From assembly GCA_943736015.1 (NCBI GenBank), contig OX031070.1, forward strand, positions 40,602,173 to 40,666,172: DNA of 64,000 nucleotides, in the 5' to 3' direction. Numbering within the stretch: the stretch's first letter is position 1; every line of letters starts with the position of its first letter. Under the pieces are notes generated by a model that worked only from the letters and a program-made list of their open reading frames with translations, was not told the origin of the DNA and did not search any database. The translations under genes and the position numbers were made by a program. This document shows, piece by piece, positions 33,657 through 44,190 of this stretch. Source of the DNA: Tridacna crocea (lineage: Eukaryota > Mollusca > Bivalvia > Cardiida > Cardiidae).

Positions 33657-33885
33657 TGTTTCCGGAGACCACTGCCTCACGCATGGCTTCACCACGATTT
33701 AACTACAACACCTGACTACTGCGTCGGAGAGATACCTCTTTGGCTAAGTGGTCATGGTATTTGTCTTTTAAACCTCGGAAAACGAGGAATTTGCCCTTCA
33801 TGGGTTCGAGTCCCGCCAGTGGCGGTTTGTATTCCAGCTATGCATTTGTTAATTTGTTTCTTTGTTACGGACTTTGTTCGTAAGA
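33657..33885 (+). repeat. 5' LTR of the TRIM, with tRNA-like module
   Basis: Inside the LTR, TGGCTAAGTGG (33741-33751) fits a Pol III A box and GGTTCGAGTCC (33803-33813) fits a B box, about 50 bp apart as in a tRNA. Between them are a CTTTTAA loop-like sequence and a small CCTCGGAAAACGAGG hairpin that could be a variable arm. A full tRNA acceptor stem does not form, so this is not a tRNA gene. Confidence 0.7.
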
Positions 33886-34001
33886 TAGGGGCTCGTCCGG
33901 GATTGGCCATTGAGCCATCAATCCCATTTGTTGTCCAAAAACGGACTTTCTGGCTGATAAAGCTTTCAGTCATCGATAAATGATCACTTTAAGAAGGTAT
34001 G

Positions 34002-34230
34002 TGTTACGGGAGACCATTCCTTCATGCAAAGCTTCGTCCCTATTTAAATACAGTACCTGATTACTGCGTCGGAGAGATATCTCTTTGGCTCAGTGGTTGT
34101 GGTATTAGTCTTTTAAACCTCGAAAACGAGGATATTTGCCCTTCATGGGTTCGAGTCCCGCCAGCGGCGGTTTGTTTTTCAGCTCTGTATTTATTCATTT
34201 GTTTCTTTGTTACGGACTTCGTTCGTAAGA
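34002..34230 (+). repeat. 3' LTR of the TRIM, with tRNA-like module
   Basis: Same length and order of parts as the 5' LTR: start TGTTACGGGAGACC, A box TGGCTCAGTGG near 34086, hairpin CCTCGAAAACGAGG, B box GGTTCGAGTCC near 34148, end CGTAAGA. It keeps better canonical boxes than the 5' copy. Confidence 0.7.
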
Positions 34231-34261
34231 CTTCAAAAGACTGACTGTGATAATGTATACA

Positions 34262-34545
34262 ACTTAGAAAGCTCTGTATATGACAGCAACCCATCGCCGA
34301 GCCCAGGGCCCGTATTCACCAACCATCTTTTGCAGATGTCTTATTCTTCAAAATTTTCTGACAGTGAAAGTAACAGAACTTCTGATTGGCTAAATCATAT
34401 GGTTTAGCCAATCAGAAGTTCTGTTACTTTCACTGTCACAAAATCATGAAGAATAAGACAAAGAATGTTCTTAAGAATGATTGGTGAATACGGGCCCGGC
34501 GGTCGGCGAGGGGTTGGTGTCCTATAGAGAGCTTTCTACTGTACA
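34262..34545. mobile_element. Palindromic element hosting a G3 copy
   Basis: TTAGAAAGCTCTGTATATGA...CAACCCATCGCCGAGC on the left pairs with GGTCGGCGAGGGGTTGG...TATAGAGAGCTTTCTA on the right. A complete G3 element (34306-34497) sits in the loop. Confidence 0.65.
34306..34497. mobile_element. G3 element, near-perfect
   Basis: GGGCCCGTATTCACCAACC ... GATTGGTGAATACGGGCCC with centre CTAAATCATATGGTTTAG. Confidence 0.85.
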
Positions 34546-34794
34546 TATCATTACAGTTTCAGTCAGTACCTAAATTCAGACTGCTTTGCCTTTGCGTGGC
34601 TGTAGGTCGTACATTTCACTTTCGGGCTGCTTTGTTTTGCTGAGCACAGAGAGTCCCAAAGCGTGATACGGAAATATTTGGTAACGTTCCATATGGTACT
34701 GAACGATCGATTGGAAACAAGTATGAGAACTGTGCGCATAGGGGAAAGGTCGCATACTAATTCTTCTTCACTTTCTCTTTCTTTTTAACCCTTT

Positions 34795-34988
34795 ACCACA
34801 CAGTAAAAAAATTGCAGATAATAATTTCAACGTGACTCAAATGGTGCATTTTTTTTGTAAGGTAGAAAACTTTGTGGAAAAAAGGAGAAAATGCTGGCTA
34901 CCAGCATTTTCTCCTTTTTTTCACAAAGTTTTCAAAAGGCGTCTTTCTCTGGGTCGTCAAAAGTAGAGATTGTGTGGTGATGGATTAA
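34795..34988 (+). mobile_element. P1 copy, left arm shortened, matched hairpin-arm change
   Basis: TTAACCCTTTACCACACAGT to TGTGTGGTGATGGATTAA. ACTTTGTG on one arm is matched by CACAAAGT on the other, where the family norm is ACATTGTG/CACAATGT. Confidence 0.8.
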
Positions 34989-35029
34989 TCAACTTTGCAT
35001 CAAGCCGTTTCGATGTTAAAGAATCACAA

Positions 35030-35215
35030 TAAAGAAAGCTTTTGAAATTACTGTGAGAAAACGAGAATATGCTGAATACCAGCATTGTCTCTTTTTTCCT
35101 TGTAATATTTTCTGGCCTTTTAGAGATAAATCTTATCATTTTAGCCATGTTGGTACGGAACTTTATACAAATGCTTCAAATTTTGCCGAATCTAAGATCT
35201 GTCGTTTATTTTAGA
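35030..35215 (-). mobile_element. P1 copy, decayed
   Basis: GCTTTTGAAATTACTGTGAG, GCTGAATACCAGCATTGTCT and AATCTAAGATCTGTCGTTTA remain. Confidence 0.5.
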
Positions 35216-35226
35216 CATGAAATTAT

Positions 35227-35676
35227 TTCATACTCTCCGGTAGGATATCGAGAAATAGCAGTGAAAATATTTTTCGATCTTACACTGGTACAACCAGTGA
35301 AAATACCACTTTTCACGTTCTTGTTGCCTATGTAAATTGCGCTTGCCTAACAACCAGATGGGAAATATGACGCCATATACCTTACATTTCTCGCGCTTGA
35401 CGTAATATTGTAATGCGTTGCTATGCGGGAGGGGTATGCCACGGGGAATAACGGAAAAGAACTGTACTGGATTTTGATAAAGCTTCTCCCAAAAGGGTTA
35501 AAGCATGAAATAAATAGAATATTTGTTTTTTAGGTTAAAGGTCGAAATTTATTTCATCTCCTGAACACCATCAGTAATATTTTCACGAGTGGCTGCGCCA
35601 CTCGTGAAAATATTACCGATGGTGTTCACTCGATGAAATAAATTTCGATCTTTCACCAAAAACAACAAATATCCTC
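35227..35676 (-). mobile_element. C7 element
   Basis: CTCCGGTAGGATATCGAGAA to CAAAAACAACAAATATCC. The hairpin dyad CGAGTGGCTGCGCCACTCG is complete. The palindrome has mutated to TGACGCCA (35368-35375). Confidence 0.75.
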
Positions 35677-35690
35677 TTTATATCAACTCT

Positions 35691-35901
35691 TTGAGCGCCA
35701 TATAGTTATATTAACTCGATCCTTTTGGATGCCTGAAAATGGAATACATCGAGATTCAGAAGGACCTTTGTCTCATAGGCTTGAACTCACAAGCGGGCGG
35801 ATTAGATTTGAAGATCAGACTGCATATTTTCTGCATTCTTATCTTGACCTATGCTGTCAGCAAATGAACCCTTTTTTCGCCTATGGCGCCGAAAGGGTTA
35901 A
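35691..35901. mobile_element. D10 element
   Basis: ATCAACTCTTTGAGCGCC to GGCGCCGAAAGGGTTAA, with core GAAGATCAGACTGCATATTTT / CTGCATTCTTATCTTGACC. It abuts the C7 end. Confidence 0.6.
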
Positions 35902-35909
35902 TTGAAAGA

Positions 35910-36880
35910 TCAAACGATCTCTACCATATACAAATCAATTCCAATAAACTTTATTACCAGAGAGTAAATCGAGAGCGCTCCCCCGGAATTCAATAACCAT
36001 ACTGACAGATTATTTCCGCTTTGAAATTATTGCGAAGATCTTTCCAAACTCCACAGAAAAAAAAACTAGATCGTCGACAACGAATGGATTATTAAAATTG
36101 GATTCTTGGAAATTATAGTGAAATATTTGGAGATATTAGTACTCGCTCTAAAGATTCAAAGAAGCATATCAAAGAGGTTTTTCTTTTTCACGAGAGAGTA
36201 GATCAAGTTTTGACGGCAAGAAACATGCAGTTTGTTGTATGATTTCTCAACTGCATCATGGAGAACTTTTGGAAGGTAACGTGACATTTTTCTAAAAAAA
36301 GATTGGCATCATTTTCTTCTTTTGTTTCAGTTTTTGTAGCGACTGTAAATCGCCATATCAAATATTACTTCTTGTGACAGGATTTAACAACATCACAATA
36401 AACACATTGACGCATGAGATTATTTTTTACGATTAGCAGAGGATCAGTTTTGAAAATATTGTTGCAAAAAGAGACAGTGATCGTGACGAACAATTTTTAT
36501 TATAACGACTGTTTTCTAGAGCGTTCATGTTGGAAAAAACAGTGAAGAAGCAAGTTGATACATATTTTATCGGTATGTGGTATATGAATATCAATAACAA
36601 TATTGAATTAAATCCTTTTTTCCACACTTCATCCTGCTTTTTGTGAAAGTATATTTTGGTACATAAGCAGATGTAAGTTTAAGTATCGCACATATTGTAA
36701 TACAGCTGTAAAAAATTATTTCAACGCTTGGGCGCAATATTGAACGTACTCTGTGTGTCAAATGTTGACAATTTTATGATATTATAGCTGTACACGGTCT
36801 CTTGCATTGCTTTTCTACGAAGGAAATTAGAGAAAAACTTTTCTACATGCTATTGTCAAAATATGGTTCACGTGTAAGTG
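35910..36880. other. No recognisable feature
   Basis: AT-rich. The open frame at 36433-36627 overlaps a weak TTGTTGCAAAAAGAGACAGTG stretch and has no support. Confidence 0.4.
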
Positions 36881-36889
36881 ACTACTTCA

Positions 36890-37133
36890 GAGGTTCATAT
36901 GATTTAACTAAAACTAAAGCCACTCTATTCTCATTACAAAGGAAGATAACGATTACTTCCCATTTCAGTAAACTTACAAAAATGACATTAAATAATGTAA
37001 AGATAGACAACAAATGAATTTCTGATCGATTAGAAATGTGCAAAAATATTATATCAGTATAAATCCTTATTCTTCAAATGATAAAAATTTTATTCCATGT
37101 TGGACTTGAAGCGTTAGGATGGTAATACCTTAA
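36890..37133 (+). mobile_element. P2 partial element
   Basis: Body CTCTATTCTCATTACAAAGG to TTAGGATGGTAATACCTTAA. Only the right terminus with its TTAA (37130-37133) is intact, and the minisatellite follows at once. Confidence 0.7.
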
Positions 37134-37139
37134 TGATAA

Positions 37140-37860
37140 AAGAGAAGCGGCACTTATCGATAGACGTGAAGTAGCGCTAAAAGACAGACGCGAAGTAGCG
37201 CTTAAAGACAGACGCGAAGTACCACTTAAAGACAGGCGTGAAGTAGCGCTTAAAGACGCTTTAAAACAGAGGTGAAGTAACCCTTAAAGACAGCGCTTAA
37301 AGACAGACGCGAGTAGCGCTTAAAGACAGACACGAGTAGCGCTTAAAGACACACGTGAAGTAGCGCTAAAAGACAGACGTGAGTAGCGCTTAAGGACAAA
37401 AAGTGAAGTAGCCCGTAAAGACAGACGTGAGTAGCGCTTAAAGACAGACGTAAAGTAACGCTTAAAGACAGAAGAAGACAGACGTGAAGTAGCGCTTAAA
37501 GATAGACGACGACAGATGAGAAGTAGCGCTAAAAGACAGGCGTGAAGTAGCGCTAAAAGACAGACGTAAAGTAGCCCTTAAAGACAGACGTGAGAAGCGC
37601 TTAAAGACAAAAGAAGACAGACGTGAGTAGCGCTAAAAGACAGACGTGAGTAGCGCTAAAAAGCAGATGTGAAGAAGCCCTTAAAGACAGGCGTAAAGTA
37701 GCGCTTAAAGACAGACGTGAAGTAGCGCTTAAAGACAGACGTGAGTATCGCTAAAAGACAGCTGTGAAGTAGCGCTTAAAGACGGACGAAGACAGAAGTG
37801 AGTAGCGCTAAAAGACAGAAGTGAGTAGCCTATACAGACAGACGTGAAATGGCGCTTAAA
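37140..37860. repeat. ~24 bp minisatellite, about 30 units
   Basis: TTAAAGACAGACGTGAAGTAGCGC recurs with 22-25 bp spacing. A longer variant with an AGACAGAAGAAGACAGACG insert occurs several times. No frame runs through it. Confidence 0.9.
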
Positions 37861-37954
37861 AATATAAACCACTATCCTGCTATTTAAGTTCGGTGAAACT
37901 TTCAAGTCGATGGTACAAATACAACTATTGCTTTATCAAAATTAATTTTGGGGG

Positions 37955-38055
37955 AAAAGTAGTTGACAGAGTAGATCAAAGATAAAACTGCACGATCTGT
38001 GCATTCTGATCTTGATCAACACTGTTTGCAAATGGTCCCTTTATCGTGCTTAAGG
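37955..38055. mobile_element. D10 fragment
   Basis: GATCAAAGATAAAACTGCAC / GTGCATTCTGATCTTGATC core plus CACTGTTTGCAAATGGTCCC. Confidence 0.5.
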
Positions 38056-38276
38056 ATTTAATTTCAAACCAGTAACTTTACAAGAAAATAATTACCCACT
38101 ATCCTGTTCATCCGCAATGGTGTGGTAAGCGTCGCGGGGTATCGATTAGCGGTTGCACCGCTTGTATTTTTTGTGCCATAAATCTGCCCACAAATAGGCC
38201 CATAGCGGCACATGTCCCTATATATGACTTATCGAAAGTACCTTAAATTTATCCAGTATATCAATTCCTGTATGTT

Positions 38277-38495
38277 AGGATGGTACTGCCTGGCTCAGTG
38301 TTAAAGTTTGGAACGCTTAACCTGGAGGCCCCGGGTTTTCCGTGGGAGTGTCCATGGGCAAGACATCTCAGAGCCCTAGCCTAGTTGTAATAAAACCCAG
38401 GAAATACACGAATTATGTGAACTGTCGCCGTAATATTACTGAAATAATCTTGAAACGGCGTATGATACGAATCATTCAATCAATCAACCAAGTAT
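38277..38495 (+). mobile_element. V-SINE-like copy
   Basis: A-box-like CTGGCTCAGTGTTAAAG near 38290, then CCCGGGTTTTCCGTGGGAGT and GTCCATGGGCAAGACATCTC shared with 55560-55590, tail CTGTCGCCGTAATATTACTG...GAAACGGCG, and an AATCAATCAACC simple repeat. The B box is damaged. Confidence 0.65.
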
Positions 38496-38927
38496 TGTGA
38501 ACGTCGGCGTTGCAATTATAAGGTCCCAAGGTTGCTACCCAGTAGCGGTTATCAACTTTCGGATTGTTTATTGGCCAACAAATATGACATGAGTTCTGGC
38601 GTAGTTCCCAGGAAGCAGAATCGAGAGAGATTAGTATAATAGTATAATAAATACACTGTAAGCCAACAGGGTGTTTGCCTGCAACCCCCCCTCCCCCCCA
38701 TTCCCAAGGGAAAGTTACTACGATTTTCTTTAGGTCACCTGAGCTTATTCCGTAAGTCTGCCAACTGGCGAGTTGGAAGTTAAAGAGGTCAAAGTTCATC
38801 AAGTGCACCTCTTACCCTAACCTTATTAGTTGATCCTAAATTGACGTTTCTTTGGAAAATTTATACCTAAAGGACCTCAGGTGATGTAATAAAGTTATAA
38901 TTAGATAATTCTATGCATTTCTAACGA

Positions 38928-39027
38928 ACACAAGCTTTCGGCGGTACAACCGCCTTCTTCAAGTGTGATCCTGTCACAGGATCACACTTGAAGAAGACAG
39001 TTGAACCGCCGAAAGCTTGTGTTCATT
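38928..39027. repeat. Hairpin, ~45 bp arms
   Basis: AACACAAGCTTTCGGCGGTAC...CTTCTTCAAGTGTGATCC pairs with GGATCACACTTGAAGAAG...ACCGCCGAAAGCTTGTGTT around the centre TGTCACA. Confidence 0.85.
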
Positions 39028-39037
39028 TTATAATTAT

Positions 39038-39213
39038 TAGTCTTTGTCCTACTTTTCTATCCAATCAGAACGCTCATATTTTAAAATTTTTGACCGTCTA
39101 TCTTCAATAAACTACCCAACGCAGGTAGTCTTTGTCCTACTTTTCTATCCAATCAGAACGCTCATATTTGAAAAGTTTTGACCGTCTACCTTCAATAAAC
39201 TACCCAACGCAGG
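39038..39213. repeat. Tandem duplication, two 88 bp units
   Basis: TAGTCTTTGTCCTACTTTTC ... AACTACCCAACGCAGG occurs at 39038 and again at 39126 with few differences. Confidence 0.9.
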
Positions 39214-39924
39214 TTTACAAAGTTACATATCTCAAGAAGAGGATATATCATGGTTTGCATTTCTAACGAAATAAATGAACATTGAATGAAAATCAAAGCA
39301 CTGACAGCGCTATTTCTTATGATTCAAGCTTCCCAAATATCATAATCTGAGAAACTACATGGATTTTTTTTCAGATAAAGCATATTTTCTTGACATAAAA
39401 GTGCCTTGAATGCATCCTATAAGCAACCCAAATGGCATTTTCAAATTTATTGTGTTTCAATTTGTCATAACTTTGGATAAAATGGATGAACATATAACCA
39501 AAGTTCATTAATATACATTTTAACCTTGTATATCAGGTGCTGAAAAGTCAACAACTACCTGGTGCATTTCTTTATTTCGGATAAAAAATACGAAATTTCA
39601 TGGCATGTTTATTTTCATGGTCTTACTGATTATATTCAATATAGAAAACAAAAACTTTAAGTGCAAATCAAAGTGCTGAAATTACTGATAAATATTGTAC
39701 TATTTAACTCTTGCATCTAAAACACAAACAAAAAAATTCAAAAGTATATCTTGATCTTTATTACTAGAAGACATTGTATATGCTTCTCTCTGCCAATGAT
39801 ATCAAAGTACAAAAAATGAACATGCCATGACGTAGCAGTAAAGGTATGACCCAGATTCATATTTACTTTTTTAGTTAAATACAGGATACATAATTATGCA
39901 TGAATTTAAATCTTGAACGCGCTA

Positions 39925-40035
39925 TAGGCTATAACAGAGAGGCCTTTGCAGACGACATCAATCAAGATCAGACTGCGCAGAACATGCAGAGTGATCTCAA
40001 TTATCTGTCGTCTGATCGTTTAGTCAAGCTTAATA
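39925..40035. mobile_element. D10 fragment
   Basis: ATCAAGATCAGACTGCGCAG / CATGCAGAGTGATCTCAAT core, inside the open frame at 39900-40208, which I therefore do not call a gene. Confidence 0.5.
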
Positions 40036-40633
40036 TTATAAAACTCTTTCTGAGTTTCAGCGGAGTATATTTCCAGGCATCGAAAGAAGTTAACATAACA
40101 CATTTGGTGCCAAAAGAGCTGACTGGCCAAAAAAAGAAATATATTATTCCTAGCTTATCTTATGCCATCTTTTACACACGTCAATTAAGTTATCAGGTGA
40201 TTTACTAGCAGCATTAGTTACCATGATGAATTTCTCATTTGGATTTGATATTTCAATAAGGCAGATAGACTTGTTATTTCACATTGTTGTTGGTCAGTAT
40301 TCATTTATGGAGGACCACTTTGTTACAGTGATGAGAGCTCATTCAAGTTTGTATTTGCTCAATAAAACCGTCACCATCATTATTCTCGTGCTAACCAGCC
40401 ATATCTGTGGCTTTATGTTTTTTATGCCAAAACATTGGTTGTTGCTTTTCCCTTCTTACTTGTTCAGAATTACGTCAAGTTAACTGCTTGGAATTAAGAA
40501 ACAAGAAAACAATATGAAGCATCGTGCCCTGACTAAAATAGAATGCTACGCAGAAATGTGCTATACCAGATGCATTGGAATTGATATAATATGCTTAAGT
40601 CTTGAATTATCCCTTTTATGTTAATCTTGAAAT

Positions 40634-40772
40634 GAAGGGTCATTTCTCTGCGTAGAACAGTGACCCGGGTCATTCCTCTACGTAGTGAAATGACTTCTGG
40701 GGTCATTTCTCTACGTAGAATAATGTCCCAGGTCATTTTGTAGGGAAGGGTCATTTCTCTGCATTACACCGG
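40634..40772. mobile_element. M4 partial element
   Basis: AAGGGTCATTTCTCTGCGTA to TCTCTGCATTACACCGG. The left terminal repeat is missing. Confidence 0.75.
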
Positions 40773-41121
40773 CATAATGCCATTAGAATAATACAGAATT
40801 ATTTCGATAATGAGATACGTGACAGAAATGCTTATAAATAAAAGCTTACGGCCGGGACGCCAATAATAATTTAAATTAATTTCGCAGATAATTTAGATTT
40901 AGACAAGACAGTACTGAATTTCAATTACACTGTCAAATATGTTATGAAGTTTCTTGAAAAAAAAACATTGAAACTAGAACATCTGTTTCTGTTGGTACTG
41001 CTTTTATGTTAGCTTGAAAAGTGCATTTCATCCGCTATACGGAATGTCACGATTCTCTAGAATTCGGACACGCCTAAAATCTGATCTTAACTTACGTATG
41101 TATGAATTATATCCTAGACCA

Positions 41122-41319
41122 GGGCCCATATTCCCTAACCATTCTTCAGATCCTTCTTTGTCTTATTCTCCAGAATTCTCTTCATTTGTAAGTAACACAA
41201 CTTCTGATTGGCTAAACCATTCGGTTTAGCAAATCAGAAGTTGTGTTACGTACAAATTTAGAAAACCTTGGAGAATAAGACTTAGAATATTCTCAAGAAT
41301 GGTTGGTGAATATGGGCCC
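41122..41319. mobile_element. G3 element
   Basis: GGGCCCATATTCCCTAACC ... GGTTGGTGAATATGGGCCC. The GTATTC to ATATTC change is matched on the other arm (GAATAT). Confidence 0.85.
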
Positions 41320-41646
41320 TATTAATAAAATTGATTTGACGCCACTCTCTGGACAAAAGAGCAACTGTGAAGTGAATGTTGCTAAACGTTTAAAAATGTG
41401 CAACAGAAGTAGTGTATAGTAATGTATAGTCAAGAAATCTAGGTTCACGGTATAAGTTGCTTCTAAAACAATCAGTATTTTTTCCGTCACAACAAAGAGC
41501 AGTACCCTCCTGCGGCTTGTCTGGACTCTTTTTTATTGTAAATACATTGACTGGGATATATTTTACCTAAGCCAACTTCATCTTCCAAAGTAAAAGCTTA
41601 TAATGGGAAAAAAACTATATCGGAAGTAAAACCGATGTCATCGGCT

Positions 41647-42015
41647 TTAAGGTAATACCATTCTAATGAAAAACAGTTATTGCCACAATATTATTATCCT
41701 AAAAGAATGCTGTAGTTGAAAATGAGTATGATGGTACTACTTTGACCGAGCCATATTTTCCAGTTTTTCCTCTTTAGAATTATCATTTGTAAATCTAAAG
41801 CCACTCTATTCTCTATACAAAAGGAGATAATCATTACCTTCCTTTTCAGAAAACTAACAAAAGTATCAACAAATAAGTTCAAGATGAACATCAAATGAAT
41901 TTCTGATCGTTTAGAAATGTGCAAAAATATTATATCAGTATAATTCTTTATTTATCAACTAATAAGAAATTTTATCCTATGATGCATTAGAAGCGTTAGG
42001 ATGGTAATACCTGAA
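41647..42015 (+). mobile_element. P2 element, full-length, joined to a P1 copy
   Basis: TTAAGGTAATACCATTCTAA ... TTAGGATGGTAATACCTGAA. The last four bases (TGAA, a mutated TTAA) are also the start of the next P1 copy. Confidence 0.75.
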
Positions 42016-42240
42016 CCCTTTCCCAAACGACAAAATTTTGGACTAGACCAAATTGAAAGCATTTGCAGACGACAATTCAACTCTTGCTGAAAAGATGATC
42101 GCTGTCTATGATAGGGTAGAAAACTTTGTAAGAAAAGGAGAAAATGCTGGTTACCAGCATTTTCTCCTTTTCCTCCAATGTTTTCAAAAGGCTACTATTC
42201 CAGACCCGTAAAAACCAGGGATTGTTTGGGAAAGGGTTAA
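42012..42240 (+). mobile_element. P1 copy
   Basis: TGAACCCTTTCCCAAACGAC to GTTTGGGAAAGGGTTAA. Hairpin arm ACTTTGTAAG differs from CTCCAATG opposite. Confidence 0.8.
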
Positions 42241-42933
42241 CATGCTTGACACCATTTACCCCACCCTCTAAAATCCTTCATTACATATACAGTTTTAACA
42301 GTCATATTACCCTGCAAACTCTAGTCTCAGGTTATCGCTCTCAGTTATTTTTTCCCGGAATAATCCTTGATAATGTTAATAATTACATGTTTACGATCAA
42401 GATTCCGAGGAAACCAGATCAAAACCGGGACGGATCAAAATCGTTCCAATACCAAAACTTGCCGACATCGCAATATTTTTTTTCCTGATACAGCGTAAAT
42501 AATCCACCGTATTATGAAATATCGGCGCACGGCACGCAAACGAGGTGGAATTGTTGTTTCTTCTAAGACTACCGTAGATCACTCTTATGTTCCTTTAGTC
42601 CTCCCAAGTTAATTCCTGCTTCTTGATTTTCTATTGATGTTTTATTAGGTGTGATCCTTTGAGGCCTGTTTTGATAAGAGAAACATTTTCAGTTACGAAA
42701 AAGCAGCCAAATTTTAGCCATTATGAAGTTTTTTTTAACAGAATTTGTATCAAAGTACCGGACAGTGTAGGTCTAAGATCAGGCGGCATCTTCTGTGCAG
42801 TCATAGGCGATCGAAGCTGGGTATAGATTTATTCGAAGAGTTAGCAAGGGGAGAGTCAATATCATTCATCAAAAGCCGTCCGGAATTCAATCTCAGTTCA
42901 TTCCCTAATGAACCTTTACAGTGGTGGTAGCAA

Positions 42934-43035
42934 TGGTTCTCTTTGGCTCAGTGGTTATTGTATTGGTCTTTTAATCCTCACAAAACGAGGATATTTGCAC
43001 TTCATGGTTTCGAATCCCGCCAGATGCGGTTTGTA
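42934..43035 (+). repeat. Isolated copy of the TRIM tRNA-like module
   Basis: Contains CTCTTTGGCTCAGTGGTTAT, the CCTC...CGAGG hairpin and GGTTTCGAATCCCGCCAG, homologous to the middle of the TRIM LTR. The LTR's first ~75 bp and its end are not recognisable here, so it is either a truncated solo LTR or a SINE sharing the same tRNA-like head. Confidence 0.55.
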
Positions 43036-43599
43036 CTTGAAATATAAGATTTTGAAAACGCTTGGGTAAAAAGGAGATAAAGGTGGTAGCCAGAATGTAT
43101 TCCTTTGTCTACACTGTCAGCCATTAGCGGAACACGTTAATTATCGTCTGTAAGTGTTTCTTCGTTTCGACCAGTTTAAATATTTTGGTGTATTGAAAAT
43201 TAACTCGTCGACCATAAATTATAAAAGTTAGTTTAGCGAGCGGATCGAATGAATGATTTTTTTTCTCTCAAAATCAATTCAACATATCACACTGACAGCT
43301 CATGTAGTAATGTGTTTTCTGGGCTACACCAGTACCAAGGTAGGGTTCTGAAGTGTCTTGCCCAAGGATATTTTCATTAGCCGACGAAAATAAAATTTAC
43401 CTTTAAATAAGAGAAAGGGGAGGGGTTTAGTAGACTGTAAAATAAGCCAAATTCGGAATATTTAATATCAAAGTTAATCGAACAAAAGCAGACGTTAATC
43501 GAATGTTACTATGGAAACGCGTTACGTCATTGAATGTTTTGGGATTTGGCAGTAAATGTCCTGAACCCCAAACTTCGACCTCTTTTGACATTTGAAAAT

Positions 43600-43716
43600 C
43601 AACTATTTTATCTGAAACCTTCGACAGAACACGCTAGCGTTATAGATCCAAGATCAGAAGGCGGTTTCTGTGTAGACTGATTTTGATACTGTCGGCAAAC
43701 GCGGGTGAGGGTTAAA
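43600..43716. mobile_element. D10 fragment
   Basis: GATCCAAGATCAGAAGGCGG / TGTGTAGACTGATTTTGATA core, ending GAGGGTTAAA next to an M4 element. Confidence 0.45.
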
Positions 43717-43717
43717 G

Positions 43718-43879
43718 GCCGGTGTAATGCAGAGAAATGACCCTCCCCTACAAAATGACCCATGGGTAGAAAAAATTACCTATGGGCCATTTCACAACGA
43801 AATGAACCGGGTCATTATTCTACGTAATGAAATGATCCATGGGTCATTTTTATAAGGGTCATTTCTCTGCATTACACCA
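43718..43879. mobile_element. M4 element
   Basis: GCCGGTGTAATGCAGAGAAA to TCTCTGCATTACACCAG, with CTACAAAATGACCCATGGGT units. Confidence 0.8.
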
Positions 43880-43918
43880 GTCGTATTGTGCTATTTTGTC
43901 TCGCAAGACAACAAACAA

Positions 43919-44190
43919 TATATGGCCTTCAATACACGAAAAGGTGCATTCGGACACTTGCGTAAAGCGTCGTCTCGGATTAACCCACGCAGTCCCCACA
44001 GACTGATCTGAGACGGCACTTTCCGTTCTTGTGTTATTTTCTGTTTTGCGCAAGTTCTATTGTACGACGAAATCTAAAGTAGTCGTAAAGTGCCGTCTCG
44101 GATTAGCCTGCGCGGACTGCGCAGGCTGATCCGAGACGATACTTTACGCAAATGTCCGAATGTCCCTTTTCGCGTGTTGCAAGCCAGTTA
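43919..44190. mobile_element. H5 element
   Basis: TATATGGCCTTCAATACACG ... CGCGTGTTGCAAGCCAGTTA. The second hairpin is essentially perfect (GTGCCGTCTCGGATTAGCCT). Confidence 0.8.

Larger units (their letters stand above)
33657..34230 (+). mobile_element. TRIM (small non-coding LTR retrotransposon) with tRNA-like LTRs
   Basis: Two homologous direct repeats of exactly 229 bp (33657-33885 and 34002-34230) flank a 116 bp interior. The second repeat starts TGTTACG and both end CGTAAGA, one base from a perfect TGTTACG/CGTAACA terminal inverted repeat. Immediately after the first repeat, TAGGGGCTCGTCCGGGATT (33886-33904) matches the complement of the tRNA-Pro 3' end at 18 of 19 positions, as a reverse-transcription primer site would. 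A short purine run (AAGAAGG) lies just before the second repeat. There is no coding capacity, so mobilisation would need an autonomous partner. The repeats differ by many substitutions, so the copy is old. No clear target-site duplication was seen. Confidence 0.75.

Noticed and set aside
33735..33822. A true tRNA gene
   Set aside because: A and B boxes are present, but the acceptor stem does not pair. The same module lies in both LTRs, so it is part of the element.
33886..33904. Remnant of an endogenous retrovirus
   Set aside because: The tRNA-Pro primer site is also used by vertebrate retroviruses, but there is no gag, pol or env sequence and the element is only 574 bp, so a TRIM is the simpler reading.
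39900..40208. 102-codon frame
   Set aside because: It begins in a D10 fragment and shows no recognisable domain.
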